A DNA stretch of 44,945 nt from an uncultured Bacteroidales bacterium (GCA_944325965.1 CALVCB010000012.1:1-44945), one strand, 5' to 3'. Shown: positions 1 to 8,272, counted from the first letter of the stretch. Numbers and translations: made by a program. Notes: generated by a model from the letters alone, not told the origin.

Positions 1-101
1 AAGCCTGCATCGATGACTATCTTCTGCAGGCGTTCACCATAGGTCTTGCGGAAATATCCGACAAAGGAATTGTATCTTTTGCCTTCCGGGAAATCAAACA
101 T
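1..101 (-). CDS. YhcC/TIGR01212-type radical SAM protein, N-terminal fragment
   Basis: This is the first 33 codons of a gene that runs off the left edge of the window. The ATG is at 101-99, 23 bases after the galE stop, so the two genes are probably co-transcribed. The visible peptide begins MFDFPEGKRYNSFVGYF and continues with GERLQKIVIDAGF. This matches the start of the TIGR01212/YhcC radical SAM family, where a YN(S/D)-Y-(F/L) stretch and a G-x-(K/R)-(V/L)-QK-(I/L) stretch precede xAGFTCPNRDG. The radical SAM cysteines themselves would lie outside the window. The substrate of this family is not established. The assignment rests on a short match, but the pattern is distinctive. Confidence 0.7.
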   Translation of the reverse strand, partial: MFDFPEGKRYNSFVGYFRKTYGERLQKIVIDAG

Positions 102-124
102 TCTCGAAACAGGTTTACGGGAAA

Positions 125-1195
125 CTACGCGTTCTCCTTCAGGTGGCACTCCCATTTCCATGCGGATTCGAGAGTCTGGTCCAGAGACCTTTCGGCTTTC
201 CACCCGAGCTCCTTCTCTGCGAGGGCCGGATCCGCCCAGATTGCAGTCACGTCCCCGGCGCGGCGCGGCGCGAACTTGTAGTTGAGCTTCAGGTTGTTGA
301 CTTTCTCGAATGTGGTCACAAGCTCAAGCACTGAAACAGGACGTCCCGTACCTATATTGAAAATTTCGTAATCCTTCTTCATCTTGCCCTCGAGCATCCT
401 CGCCACAGCTGCCACATGGGCCTTGGCCAGGTCGACAACATCGATATAGTCCCTAAGGCATGTCCCGTCAGGGGTCGGATAGTCGTTGCCGAAGATGCTC
501 AGGCATTCGCGCTTCCCTGCAGCAGTCTGGGTAATGTAAGGCACCAGATTGTTAGGGACACCGCGCGGGAGCTCCCCGATAAGGGCGGACGGATGCGCCC
601 CGATAGGGTTGAAATACCTCAGCGCTATACCTTTGACAGGCCCCCGGCGCTCCAGCCCCGGCATCACTTCAGCACCGTATGCCGCCGTAGCCTTAACTGT
701 ATCACGCAGGATGTCCTCGCAGATCTGCTTCGTGTTCCCGTAAGGAGATGTAGCGCTCTGGCGCTCGGACTGCTCGGTCACAGGAAGTTTCTCCGTCTCC
801 CCATACACTGTCGCGGATGACGAGAACAATACATTGCACCCTCCGTGCTCCTTGGCAGCATCGAGGATGTTCAGGAACGACATGAGATTGTTCTTGTAAT
901 ATTTTACAGGCTCCGCAACCGACTCTCCTACAGCCTTATAGGCAGCGAAATGGATAACGGCGTCTATCCGGAAGTCTGAAAAGAGCTTCTTTACGGACTC
1001 ATAGTCGCAGCAGTCAATCTTCTCGAACGGGATGTCATTCCTCCCGGTGATTTTCTTCACCCCTTCGAAACAGGTCATGTCACAATTGGACAGGTTGTCG
1101 GCGACCACCACATCATATCCGGCCTGGAGAAGCTCTACAGTGACATGGCTGCCTATATAGCCCGCCCCTCCGGAAACCAAAACACGTTTTGCCAT
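125..1195 (-). CDS. galE: UDP-glucose 4-epimerase
   Basis: This enzyme interconverts UDP-glucose and UDP-galactose using tightly bound NAD+ in the cytoplasm, linking galactose use to envelope polysaccharide precursors. It is an extended short-chain dehydrogenase of 356 residues, slightly longer than the usual ~340. The N-terminal Rossmann motif GGAGYIGSH lies at residues 9-17, the serine-rich catalytic strand SSSATVYG at 125-132, and the catalytic YxxxK is Y152/K156 in SPYGNTK. The later ALRYFNPIGAHPS and LRDYIDVVDLA segments are typical of GalE. The ATG at 1195 lies about 46 bases downstream of a TAnnTTTG box. The gene is divergent from the PBP4-type gene and is followed by the radical SAM fragment after 23 bases. 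The family call is firm; specificity for UDP-Glc/Gal rather than the N-acetyl sugars cannot be read directly. Confidence 0.93.
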   Translation of the reverse strand: MAKRVLVSGGAGYIGSHVTVELLQAGYDVVVADNLSNCDMTCFEGVKKITGRNDIPFEKIDCCDYESVKKLFSDFRIDAVIHFAAYKAVGESVAEPVKYYKNNLMSFLNILDAAKEHGGCNVLFSSSATVYGETEKLPVTEQSERQSATSPYGNTKQICEDILRDTVKATAAYGAEVMPGLERRGPVKGIALRYFNPIGAHPSALIGELPRGVPNNLVPYITQTAAGKRECLSIFGNDYPTPDGTCLRDYIDVVDLAKAHVAAVARMLEGKMKKDYEIFNIGTGRPVSVLELVTTFEKVNNLKLNYKFAPRRAGDVTAIWADPALAEKELGWKAERSLDQTLESAWKWECHLKENA

Positions 1196-1240
1196 AATTC
1201 AAAAAATATTTAATATTGTAGAATTTGCACGAAAAACAGA

Positions 1241-1248
1241 CAAAGTTA
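1241..1248 (-). promoter_or_regulatory. Putative -7 box (TAACTTTG) for galE
   Basis: The minus strand reads TAACTTTG, which fits the Bacteroidota TAnnTTTG consensus, 45 bases before the galE ATG. No clear TTG is seen at the -33 position, which would lie inside the divergent peptidase gene. No equally good box was seen for the plus-strand gene in this 61-base AT-rich gap. Confidence 0.45.
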
Positions 1249-1256
1249 AAAAAAAT

Positions 1257-2780
1257 ATGGATAGGAAGAACGCCCTTGCAGCCATAGTACTCAATATGCT
1301 TGCCATCATTTTTCCAGCAAGCATCAAATCACAAGTATCCAATACTTTACAAACAGAATCCCCTCAAGATTATTTCGACAGGGAAACACAGTCCGAATGG
1401 CTGGGGCAGGCTACGGCAGGCATATTTGCCGTGACAGTCTCAGGAGACACGGTTGCCTGCTCGGGAAGCAGGAAAATGCTGCTTCCCGCATCCACCATGA
1501 AGGCCATCACCACCGGAGCCGCACTGCATCGCCTCGGTGCGGGCTACCGGTTTGAAACGAAGATCGGATACAGCGGCAGGATATCGGGAGGTACGCTCCA
1601 TGGGGACCTTTACATAATAGGGGGAGGGGATCCCGTGCTTGGATCAAGGAACCGTATAGCCGAGCCGGTAGAGAGGACATTCGGGAAATGGAGGGCAATG
1701 CTCTCTGAGGCCGGCATAAGCAGAATCGAAGGGAGGATCATCGGGGATGACCGGTTTTTCGGCAGGGCAGCAGAAGCAGATTCGTGGCAGTGGAATGACA
1801 TCGGGACATACTATGGCGCAGGGGTGAGCGGGCTGTCTTTCAACGAAAACATGCAGAACATCAACGTAACGCCAGGAGACACCCCTGGCAGCCCCCTGAA
1901 AATCAGCATCGGATATCCGCAACTCCCGTGGATGGAATACAGGTTCCCATGCACCACCGGGGAAGCCGGCACTGGCAATACGCTGTATCTGTTCACATCC
2001 CCTTTCGCTCCTGTGGGGGAAATGAGGGGGACATTAGCCCTCGACAGGAAGACAAAGACAGAGCAGGTGGCCAACAAATTCCCTGCATACACATGTGCGT
2101 GGCATTTCATGAAATATCTCGAAAGCTGCGGAATCACGTGCAGCGACGGGGCGGCCGACTTGGGCCATGTGTTCGGGATACCTGAAAACGAGACGGTTTC
2201 CCCGGACAGTCTGACTGTAATAGGCTCGACTTTTTCCCCAAGTCTTGCCGCGATAGTGTCAGAGACCAACCGTGAAAGCAACAATACCTACGCAGAGACC
2301 CTGATGAGGGTCCTCGGGAAGGAGTGCCGCGGGAATGACAGCCCGGATTCCTCGGCAGCTGCACTCAAAGAAATTCTGGCTGGACTCGGGACATATACCG
2401 GCAAAGGGCTGAACATAGCCGACGGAAGCGGACTGTCAAGGCAGGACAGCGCCTCCCCCGAATTCATGTGCGGTTTTCTTAAAGCCATGATGGACTCCCC
2501 GGAATCAGGGACATACATTGAAAGTTTCCCCCGGCCTGGAGAAACAGGGACGCTTCTATACAGCATGCGGGAATACCCATCCGGCATAAAGGCAAGGGTC
2601 CGTATGAAAAGCGGCTCAATGACGGGAGTACGGTGCTACTGCGGATATGTCGCCCCGACCGCGGGCGGCCGTGGCGACACAATCATATTCTCCATTATGA
2701 TAAACAACTACTTCGGGCAACAATCCCGCCTGCAGAGGTTCCTGGACAGGATGATATACCTAATGGCGACGGAAAACTAG
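1257..2780 (+). CDS. dacB: D-alanyl-D-alanine carboxypeptidase/endopeptidase, PBP4 (S13) family
   Basis: This periplasmic serine peptidase should trim D-Ala from, or cut cross-links in, peptidoglycan. The 507-residue protein has an N-terminal hydrophobic segment (about 6-22, signal peptide or anchor). All three penicillin-binding motifs are present: STMK with nucleophile S79 and K82, SNN at 341-343, and KSG at 451-453, followed by TG. The S13 signature DGSGLSR lies at 389-395, and the large insert between motifs one and two is typical of PBP4. The gene is transcribed away from galE. Its stop codon shares the palindrome CTAG at 2777-2780 with the stop of the convergent transporter gene. The family assignment is firm. 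Whether it acts mainly as carboxypeptidase or endopeptidase is not visible. Confidence 0.92.
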   Translation: MDRKNALAAIVLNMLAIIFPASIKSQVSNTLQTESPQDYFDRETQSEWLGQATAGIFAVTVSGDTVACSGSRKMLLPASTMKAITTGAALHRLGAGYRFETKIGYSGRISGGTLHGDLYIIGGGDPVLGSRNRIAEPVERTFGKWRAMLSEAGISRIEGRIIGDDRFFGRAAEADSWQWNDIGTYYGAGVSGLSFNENMQNINVTPGDTPGSPLKISIGYPQLPWMEYRFPCTTGEAGTGNTLYLFTSPFAPVGEMRGTLALDRKTKTEQVANKFPAYTCAWHFMKYLESCGITCSDGAADLGHVFGIPENETVSPDSLTVIGSTFSPSLAAIVSETNRESNNTYAETLMRVLGKECRGNDSPDSSAAALKEILAGLGTYTGKGLNIADGSGLSRQDSASPEFMCGFLKAMMDSPESGTYIESFPRPGETGTLLYSMREYPSGIKARVRMKSGSMTGVRCYCGYVAPTAGGRGDTIIFSIMINNYFGQQSRLQRFLDRMIYLMATEN

Positions 2781-4027
2781 ACAGGGATTCTCTTGTTGAC
2801 GTTCTTGTATCCCGCAGATGCATAATACAGGATGAACGCGAGACATGCGAATATCAGCCAAAGCGAATTGAGGAATCCGACAAGGTCGGCAAGCAGTCCC
2901 TGCAGGACAGGTATGACGCCGCCACCGCAGACCATCAGCATGAAGAATCCGGAAGCCTCCGCCGTATATTTTCCAAGGCCGTCTACAGCCAGGTTGAAGA
3001 TCGACCCCCACATGACCGAAGTAAAAAGTCCGCAAAGGATAAGGAACAGCACATTCACAGGAATATCGGTACCGTAACGTCCGAACACGAACATGATCTT
3101 GGACGGGGTGAATATTGCCATTACTATCAGCGCAAGTGCGCCGAATGCGGCGAAGGAAAGCATGTCATGGCTGGAGAAACGTGCGCCGTAATAACCGCCT
3201 ATCGCCCTGCCTATACACATGCACAGCCAGTATGAGCTCACGATAATCCCGGCTTTCAGGGGATGTATTCCCATGTCATGGATCAAGTATATGTTGGCCG
3301 AATTGGCTATGCTGATTTCCACTCCGACATAAAGGAATACGGCTACCGCCCCCAGGACGAAATGTCGGAAAGAAAGATAGCTTACAGAGCCCTTGGATGG
3401 AAGAAGCTGCAGCTTTGCGTGCGGATCCCGGTCCGGCTCAGGAATCGGGGTAAAGAAAATGATGGCAAAAGCAATGACGAAAATGCCCATAATGACCAGC
3501 AGCACCGGGTCTGCATCCTTGATGGTATGGCTTGTATGGTGTCCCATGAGCCAGCCTACGACAAAAGGTATCACAGTTGCAGCCAATGAGTTGAAAGATC
3601 CTCCGACCTGAATGAGCTGGTTTCCCCTGTTGCCTCCGCCTCCGATGGTGTTAAGCATAGGGTTTACGACCGCATTAAGCATGCACATGGAGAATCCCGC
3701 AACGAATGCTCCGAGAAGATAGACCCAGAAACTTGCCGTCACACCTGAAAGGAACAGGAGTCCCACACCGGCAAAACCTATACCGGAAGCAATGAGGGCG
3801 GATATCTTGTACCCGTATTTTTTCAGCAAAAACCCTGCAGGAAGCCCCATCAGGGCATATGCCATGAAATTCAGAAAGTTCCCGAGCTGTGAAGCCCAGT
3901 TGCTCAGGCCGAACTGGAACTTGACAATCACACCAAGCGGATTCTGGAGTCCGGTCACGAAAGCAATCATGAAAAACAGGACGAACATTATCAGAATCGC
4001 AGGTATATATTTTCTTCTGTTCATCAC
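2777..4027 (-). CDS. FucP/GluP-like sugar:H+ symporter (MFS, FHS family), copy 1
   Basis: This 416-residue inner-membrane protein of about 12 hydrophobic segments belongs to the fucose-galactose-glucose/H+ symporter branch of the MFS. Recognisable pieces are the first helix with FVTGLQNPLGVIVK, the loop MGLPAGFLLKKYGYK, and the glycine-rich GGGGNRGNQLIQ segment before helix five. It is closely similar along its whole length to the transporter at 5183-6457. It probably imports a hexose or N-acetylhexosamine that the neighbouring ROK kinase phosphorylates. The gene lies after the kinase but behind a terminator-like hairpin, so it may have its own promoter. The start MMNRRKY was taken because the first helix follows directly. 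The exact sugar cannot be inferred. Confidence 0.88.
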   Translation of the reverse strand: MMNRRKYIPAILIMFVLFFMIAFVTGLQNPLGVIVKFQFGLSNWASQLGNFLNFMAYALMGLPAGFLLKKYGYKISALIASGIGFAGVGLLFLSGVTASFWVYLLGAFVAGFSMCMLNAVVNPMLNTIGGGGNRGNQLIQVGGSFNSLAATVIPFVVGWLMGHHTSHTIKDADPVLLVIMGIFVIAFAIIFFTPIPEPDRDPHAKLQLLPSKGSVSYLSFRHFVLGAVAVFLYVGVEISIANSANIYLIHDMGIHPLKAGIIVSSYWLCMCIGRAIGGYYGARFSSHDMLSFAAFGALALIVMAIFTPSKIMFVFGRYGTDIPVNVLFLILCGLFTSVMWGSIFNLAVDGLGKYTAEASGFFMLMVCGGGVIPVLQGLLADLVGFLNSLWLIFACLAFILYYASAGYKNVNKRIPV

Positions 4028-4068
4028 GTTATGGATATAAGTTTATAATAGAAGTACACGATATGCTT

Positions 4069-4076
4069 CAAAGTTA
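4069..4076 (-). promoter_or_regulatory. Putative -7 box (TAACTTTG) for transporter copy 1
   Basis: The minus strand reads TAACTTTG 41 bases before the transporter ATG and immediately after the hairpin at 4080-4116. No well-placed TTG at -33 is visible, because the hairpin occupies that space. If it works, copy 1 is expressed separately from the kinase. Confidence 0.4.
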
Positions 4077-4079
4077 TAA

Positions 4080-4116
4080 AAAAACCTGCCAAAGTCATAT
4101 CCTTTGGCAGGTTTTT
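4080..4116. terminator. Bidirectional Rho-independent terminator after the ROK kinase
   Basis: A 15-bp perfect stem pairs 4080-4094 (AAAAACCTGCCAAAG) with 4102-4116 (CTTTGGCAGGTTTTT) around a 7-base loop. A-run and T-run flanks make it a possible terminator on both strands. On the minus strand, the direction of the surrounding genes, the stem is followed by a seven-T run. It lies between the kinase stop and the next transporter start. Confidence 0.8.
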
Positions 4117-4146
4117 CTTCAGTTTACTTTTTCCGGACCGTCTTCC

Positions 4147-4193
4147 GGCCTCCGGAAAGTCTGCAGGCCTCCGGAAAGTCTGCAGGCCTCCGG
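4147..4193. repeat. 19-bp tandem repeat, about 2.5 copies
   Basis: Unit GGCCTCCGGAAAGTCTGCA occurs perfectly at 4147-4165 and 4166-4184 and is followed by a partial GGCCTCCGG at 4185-4193. The array starts six bases downstream of the ROK kinase stop and precedes the terminator hairpin. The unit contains short palindromes (TCCGGA, CTGCAG, AGGCCT), so the transcript could fold. Nineteen is not a multiple of three and the repeat lies outside the reading frame. Confidence 0.9.
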
Positions 4194-4198
4194 CCGTA

Positions 4199-5167
4199 TC
4201 ACAACTCCCAGGCCAATGCAGATGCCCCGAGGATAGCCGCATCAGACTCTTTAAGCTGGGAGAACACAATCTTTATCTTGTCCCTCCACAATGGTAGAAG
4301 ATTCGCATTCATTGAGTCCATTATAGGCTGATAAAGGTATTCCTTGGCCCTTGCCAGTCCACCGAAGAGCACGATTGCCTCCGGAGCGCTGAAAGCCACG
4401 AAATCGGCAAAGGACTGCCCGAGTATCTTTCCAGTGAACTCAAATATTTTCAGGGCGAACTTGTCTCCCTCCTTGGCTGCATCATATACGTCCTTCGAGG
4501 ATATGTTGTCCAGGCTTCTGAGAGAAGACGGCTCGTCGCTCATTTCAAGCCATTCACGGGCAGTACGCGCCACTCCGATAGCAGAAGCATAAGTCTCGAG
4601 GCAGCCGGTCTTCCCACAGTTGCACAGACGGCCGTTATGCCGCACTGCACAAGTATGGCCGAGTTCTCCGGCAAACCCGTCATGTCCATAGACGACCTCG
4701 CCGTTGATGACTATCCCGCTCCCCACTCCGGTACCCAGGGTAATCATTATGAAATTCTTCATGCCCCTGGCTGCACCGTAAGTCATTTCTCCGACAGCCG
4801 CGGCATTGGCGTCATTGGTAAGGGCTACCGGCAGTCCTCCAGCCTTTTCACTGAGCAGCTTGGCGAACGGTATGGTTCTGTTCCCGCCCCATACGATATT
4901 CACGGCACTCTCAATGTTACCTGTATAATAGTTGGCATTCGGCGCACCGACCCCTATGCCCCTGATTTTCTCATCAGAATCCGACTCGGAGATAATCTTC
5001 TCCAGAGCGGCTGAAAGGTCGTCTATATAAAGGTTGACATCATCGTGGGTATCCGTACGGATGACAGTCTGGGCAAGGACCTGCCCACGCATGTCAACAA
5101 TTCCCATCTTCGTTGTCTGGCCTCCGATATCTATACCTACGACATACGGTTTTTCAAGTGTATTCAT
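4199..5167 (-). CDS. ROK-family sugar kinase (glucokinase-like)
   Basis: This 322-residue cytoplasmic kinase should phosphorylate glucose or a related hexose or amino sugar with ATP. Visible motifs are the N-terminal phosphate loop GIDIGGQTTKMG (11-22), the catalytic region TNDANAAAVGE with D119, the second phosphate motif TLGTGVGSG (143-151), ELGH (168-171), and the ROK zinc motif CNCGKTGCLE with C182, C184 and C189. All elements needed for activity are present. The gene follows transporter copy 2 after only 15 bases, so import and phosphorylation appear coupled. Substrate could be glucose, N-acetylglucosamine, mannose or fructose; the sequence alone does not decide. Confidence 0.88.
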   Translation of the reverse strand: MNTLEKPYVVGIDIGGQTTKMGIVDMRGQVLAQTVIRTDTHDDVNLYIDDLSAALEKIISESDSDEKIRGIGVGAPNANYYTGNIESAVNIVWGGNRTIPFAKLLSEKAGGLPVALTNDANAAAVGEMTYGAARGMKNFIMITLGTGVGSGIVINGEVVYGHDGFAGELGHTCAVRHNGRLCNCGKTGCLETYASAIGVARTAREWLEMSDEPSSLRSLDNISSKDVYDAAKEGDKFALKIFEFTGKILGQSFADFVAFSAPEAIVLFGGLARAKEYLYQPIMDSMNANLLPLWRDKIKIVFSQLKESDAAILGASALAWEL

Positions 5168-5182
5168 ATCAATTGAGAGTCT

Positions 5183-6457
5183 TTATTTTACAACCTTTGG
5201 TTTGGACAAGTAGAGAGCAAAGACAAGGATATAGGCCAACGCTGCCACAAGAACCCAGTAACTGTCCATGAACCCTACGTTATCTGCTATGGCACCCTGT
5301 ATCACAGGAAGCACACCTCCGCCGCATACCATGACCATGAACAGTCCGGAAGCGATGGAAGTATATTTGCCGAGCCCCTCGACCGCAAGGTTGAAGATGG
5401 CGCCCCACATGACTGAGGTGCACAGGCCGCAGAGTACGAAGAACACCACCCCGAGAGGGATATCCACCATGCTGAATGACAGGTCAGAACTGATTGCAGG
5501 GAACTTGACGAAAGTTTCCGGAAGGAACATCCCGATGAGGATGAAAACTATGGCTACTGAGCACACAACAGTCATCATCACCTTGCTGGACACCTTTCCT
5601 CCGATCACCCCGCCAAGGAGACGCCCGCAGAGCATAAGCAGCCAGTACATGCCGACCACAGTGCCTGCGACACCGGCAGAAATGCCGACTTCAGGAGAAG
5701 TCATATAAAGATTGGCTATATTAGGGATACCGACCTCGATCCCGACATAAAGGAATATCGCGATGACTCCGAACACAAGGTTCTTGTGTGAAAGGGCCTT
5801 GGAGACGCTCTCCATCGTGCTTTCCTGCGGCTGGCTGGAGGTCTTGGATGCCTCGAGCTCCGGCTCCGGTATCCTGGAGAAAAGGATGATCACGAAAGCA
5901 AGGGCAAACACTCCCATTGCAATGAACAGGGCCGGGTTCGCATCGCTGATGGCTGTCTCCGATGTCACTTCACCGATAAGGTAACCCACAAGTACCGGAC
6001 ATATTGTCGCTGAAAGCGAGTTGAGGGAGCCACCGAACTGGATGAGCTGGTTACCCTTGTTCCCGCCGCCGCCCAGGGTGTTGAGCATCGGGTTGACAAC
6101 AGTGTTGAGCATACACATCGAGAATCCTGAGACAAAAGCTCCCGTCAGATATACGGCAAAGCTTTCCGCCACACCGGAAAGGAAGGATATGCCGACACCG
6201 ATGAACCCTACCGCTACAGCTGCAAGTGAAGTCACCTTATAGCCGTATTTCTTGAGGATGAAACCTGCCGGAAGCCCCATGAAGGCATATGCGATGAAAT
6301 TTGCGAGATTTCCGAGCTGGGACATTGCGTTGGTGGCCCCGAACTGGGATTTTACGATTACCCCCATAGGGTTCTGGAGTCCTGTGACAAAGGAAATCAT
6401 CGCAAAGAGGAAGAACATGATTGCGATGGCCAGGACATTGCTGTTTTTCTGTGACAT
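5183..6457 (-). CDS. FucP/GluP-like sugar:H+ symporter (MFS, FHS family), copy 2
   Basis: This 424-residue inner-membrane transporter has about 12 hydrophobic segments and is a close paralogue of the protein at 2777-4027. Shared landmarks include FVTGLQNPMGVIVK near residue 24, GLPAGFILKKYGYK, GGGGNKGNQLIQFGG, and a late AIFNLAVEGLGKYTS. It is the first gene of an operon with the ROK kinase, downstream of a good promoter at 6507-6535. Two near-identical symporters around one kinase suggest either two related sugars feeding the same enzyme or an old duplication. Sugar specificity is not readable. Confidence 0.88.
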   Translation of the reverse strand: MSQKNSNVLAIAIMFFLFAMISFVTGLQNPMGVIVKSQFGATNAMSQLGNLANFIAYAFMGLPAGFILKKYGYKVTSLAAVAVGFIGVGISFLSGVAESFAVYLTGAFVSGFSMCMLNTVVNPMLNTLGGGGNKGNQLIQFGGSLNSLSATICPVLVGYLIGEVTSETAISDANPALFIAMGVFALAFVIILFSRIPEPELEASKTSSQPQESTMESVSKALSHKNLVFGVIAIFLYVGIEVGIPNIANLYMTSPEVGISAGVAGTVVGMYWLLMLCGRLLGGVIGGKVSSKVMMTVVCSVAIVFILIGMFLPETFVKFPAISSDLSFSMVDIPLGVVFFVLCGLCTSVMWGAIFNLAVEGLGKYTSIASGLFMVMVCGGGVLPVIQGAIADNVGFMDSYWVLVAALAYILVFALYLSKPKVVK

Positions 6458-6506
6458 TTCTGATTGATTTATGTTAATAATTATTATGGTCTGTCAAAAA
6501 ATCGAA

Positions 6507-6535
6507 CAAAGATAACAAAAAATAACTTCCGACAA
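6507..6535 (-). promoter_or_regulatory. Bacteroidota-type promoter for the transporter-kinase operon
   Basis: The minus strand carries a TTG (6535-6533), then 18 bases, then TATCTTTG (6514-6507), close to the TTTG/TAnnTTTG consensus used by the primary sigma factor of Bacteroides. The box ends 49 bases before the ATG at 6457. The surrounding ~240-base gap holds this promoter and the plus-strand one at 6643, with no gene. Confidence 0.65.
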
Positions 6536-6642
6536 CATTAATCGGCACAGAAACCCGGTACGGCATAAAATTATTCGTTCAATCCGGAGATATTGGTAAG
6601 CCAAAATGTAAAATATGTCCGTTCCGGAAAAATTTTTTATAG

Positions 6643-6650
6643 TAATTTTG
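6643..6650 (+). promoter_or_regulatory. Putative -7 box (TAATTTTG) for the ferredoxin-AKR operon
   Basis: TAATTTTG matches TAnnTTTG exactly and ends 47 bases before the ATG of the iron-sulfur protein. The -33 region reads GTTCC rather than TTG, so strength is uncertain. Confidence 0.55.
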
Positions 6651-6697
6651 CCGCAGTTACGGAATAATTACTCATTCAAACAAATGGATCTGGCTTT

Positions 6698-8272
6698 ATG
6701 CTGAAAAAACTGAGGGTGGCTATTGCCGCCATATTCTTCACGGCTCTCACGCTGCTCTTCCTTGACTTCACCGGCGCCCTTCACACCTGGCTGGGGTGGG
6801 TGGCGAAAATACAGTTCATACCGGCGCTCCTCGCGCTCAATGCCGGAGTGGTGCTCCTGCTGGTCCTGCTGACACTGGCGTTCGGAAGGGTGTACTGCTC
6901 GGTGATATGCCCGCTGGGCATATTCCAGGACATAGTCTCATGGATCAACGGCAAACGGGGGAAGAAACACAAGAACAGGTTTTCATATTCACCTGCAAAA
7001 TCCTGGCTCAGATATACATTCCTTGCGATATTCATTATAGCGCTGGCGGCTGGCATAGGGTCTCTGGCCGCGCTCCTGGACCCTTATGCCTCATACGGGC
7101 GTATAGCAGGGAACCTTCTCGCCCCGGTATGGCAGGCGGGGAACAATGTCCTGGCATGGATAGCGGAAAGGGTGGACAGCTATGCCTTCTACAGTACAGA
7201 AGTGTGGATAAAAAGCCTGCCGACATTCATCATCACCGTATTCACCTTTATAATAATAGCGGTGCTGGCATGGCGCGGGGGAAGGACCTACTGCAACACG
7301 GTATGCCCTGTGGGCACAGTACTGGGGTTCATCTCGCGCTTCGCGATGTTCCGCCCGGTCATAGACGCAGGGAAATGCCGCGGGTGCAGCCTGTGCTCGC
7401 GCGGGTGCAAGGCTTCATGCATAGACTACACAAACCACACTATAGACTACAGCCGCTGCGTGGACTGCATGGACTGCATAGGCACATGCCGGGACGGGGC
7501 GATAAGCTACCGGTTCGCCTACGGGAAAAGGCATAAGGCCGGCACAGGTCCGGACGGAGGGGACGGGGTGCAGGACGGGAAAGCCTCTGCAGACGGCGGC
7601 GCATCCCGCAGGGCGTTCCTCGCATCCGCAGTGATGGCGGCATCGGCAGCAACCATCAAGGCCCAGGAGATGAAGCTGGACGGCGGACTTGCGGAGATAC
7701 AGGACAAGAAAATACCTGAAAGGGCCACGCGGATAGTCCCGGCAGGAGCGCTCGGCATAAGCCATTTCGCCCAGCACTGCACAGCCTGCCAGCTCTGCGT
7801 GTCGGTATGTCCGGGCCAGGTGCTCAGGCCGTCCACATCGCTGCTGACGCTCATGCAGCCGGAGATGTCGTACGAAAGGGGTTACTGCAGGCCGGAGTGC
7901 ACAAAATGCTCGGACGTATGTCCTGCAGGGGCCATTTCACCAGTGACAAGAGAGGAGAAGTCATCCATCCAGATAGGACATGCGGTGGTCATCCGGGAAA
8001 ACTGCATAGTAAACACCGACGGGGTGAACTGCGGGAACTGCGCAAGGCACTGTCCGAGCGGAGCCATAACAATGGTTCCTGCCGGAGCGGACGGGCTGCA
8101 TGATGACATGGACAGCGGCAAAGGCCGGCAGCACAGGCACGGCCAGGATCTCCGGATCCCTGTAGTGGACGTAGAGAGATGCATAGGCTGCGGGGCCTGC
8201 GAAAACCTCTGCCCGGCACGTCCGTTCAGCGCAATCTATGTGGAAGGACACCAAGTACACAAAATGATATAG
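6698..8272 (+). CDS. NapH-NapG fusion: polytopic polyferredoxin with internal Tat-like motif
   Basis: This 524-residue protein appears to carry electrons from membrane quinol to extracytoplasmic iron-sulfur clusters. The first ~200 residues are NapH/NosR/RdxA-like, with about four hydrophobic helices and the paired motifs YCSVICP (66-72) and YCNTVCP (198-204). Two ferredoxin motifs follow: CRGCSLCSRGC (227-237) and CVDCMDCIGTC (254-264). A twin-arginine-like segment, SRRAFLAS at 303-310 plus a hydrophobic stretch to about 323, sits in mid-protein. The remainder is NapG-like with four more cysteine clusters at 361-372, 397-409, 436-453 and 495-506. In Nap systems NapH and NapG are separate proteins, and NapG starts with a Tat signal; here they are joined. 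The gene is followed after 47 bases by a Tat-lipoprotein AKR, the likely electron acceptor. Topology and partner are inferred. Confidence 0.85.
   Translation: MLKKLRVAIAAIFFTALTLLFLDFTGALHTWLGWVAKIQFIPALLALNAGVVLLLVLLTLAFGRVYCSVICPLGIFQDIVSWINGKRGKKHKNRFSYSPAKSWLRYTFLAIFIIALAAGIGSLAALLDPYASYGRIAGNLLAPVWQAGNNVLAWIAERVDSYAFYSTEVWIKSLPTFIITVFTFIIIAVLAWRGGRTYCNTVCPVGTVLGFISRFAMFRPVIDAGKCRGCSLCSRGCKASCIDYTNHTIDYSRCVDCMDCIGTCRDGAISYRFAYGKRHKAGTGPDGGDGVQDGKASADGGASRRAFLASAVMAASAATIKAQEMKLDGGLAEIQDKKIPERATRIVPAGALGISHFAQHCTACQLCVSVCPGQVLRPSTSLLTLMQPEMSYERGYCRPECTKCSDVCPAGAISPVTREEKSSIQIGHAVVIRENCIVNTDGVNCGNCARHCPSGAITMVPAGADGLHDDMDSGKGRQHRHGQDLRIPVVDVERCIGCGACENLCPARPFSAIYVEGHQVHKMI

Noticed and set aside
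4147-4193. Short repeats as a possible CRISPR array
   Set aside because: The copies are directly adjacent with no spacers and no cas gene is present.
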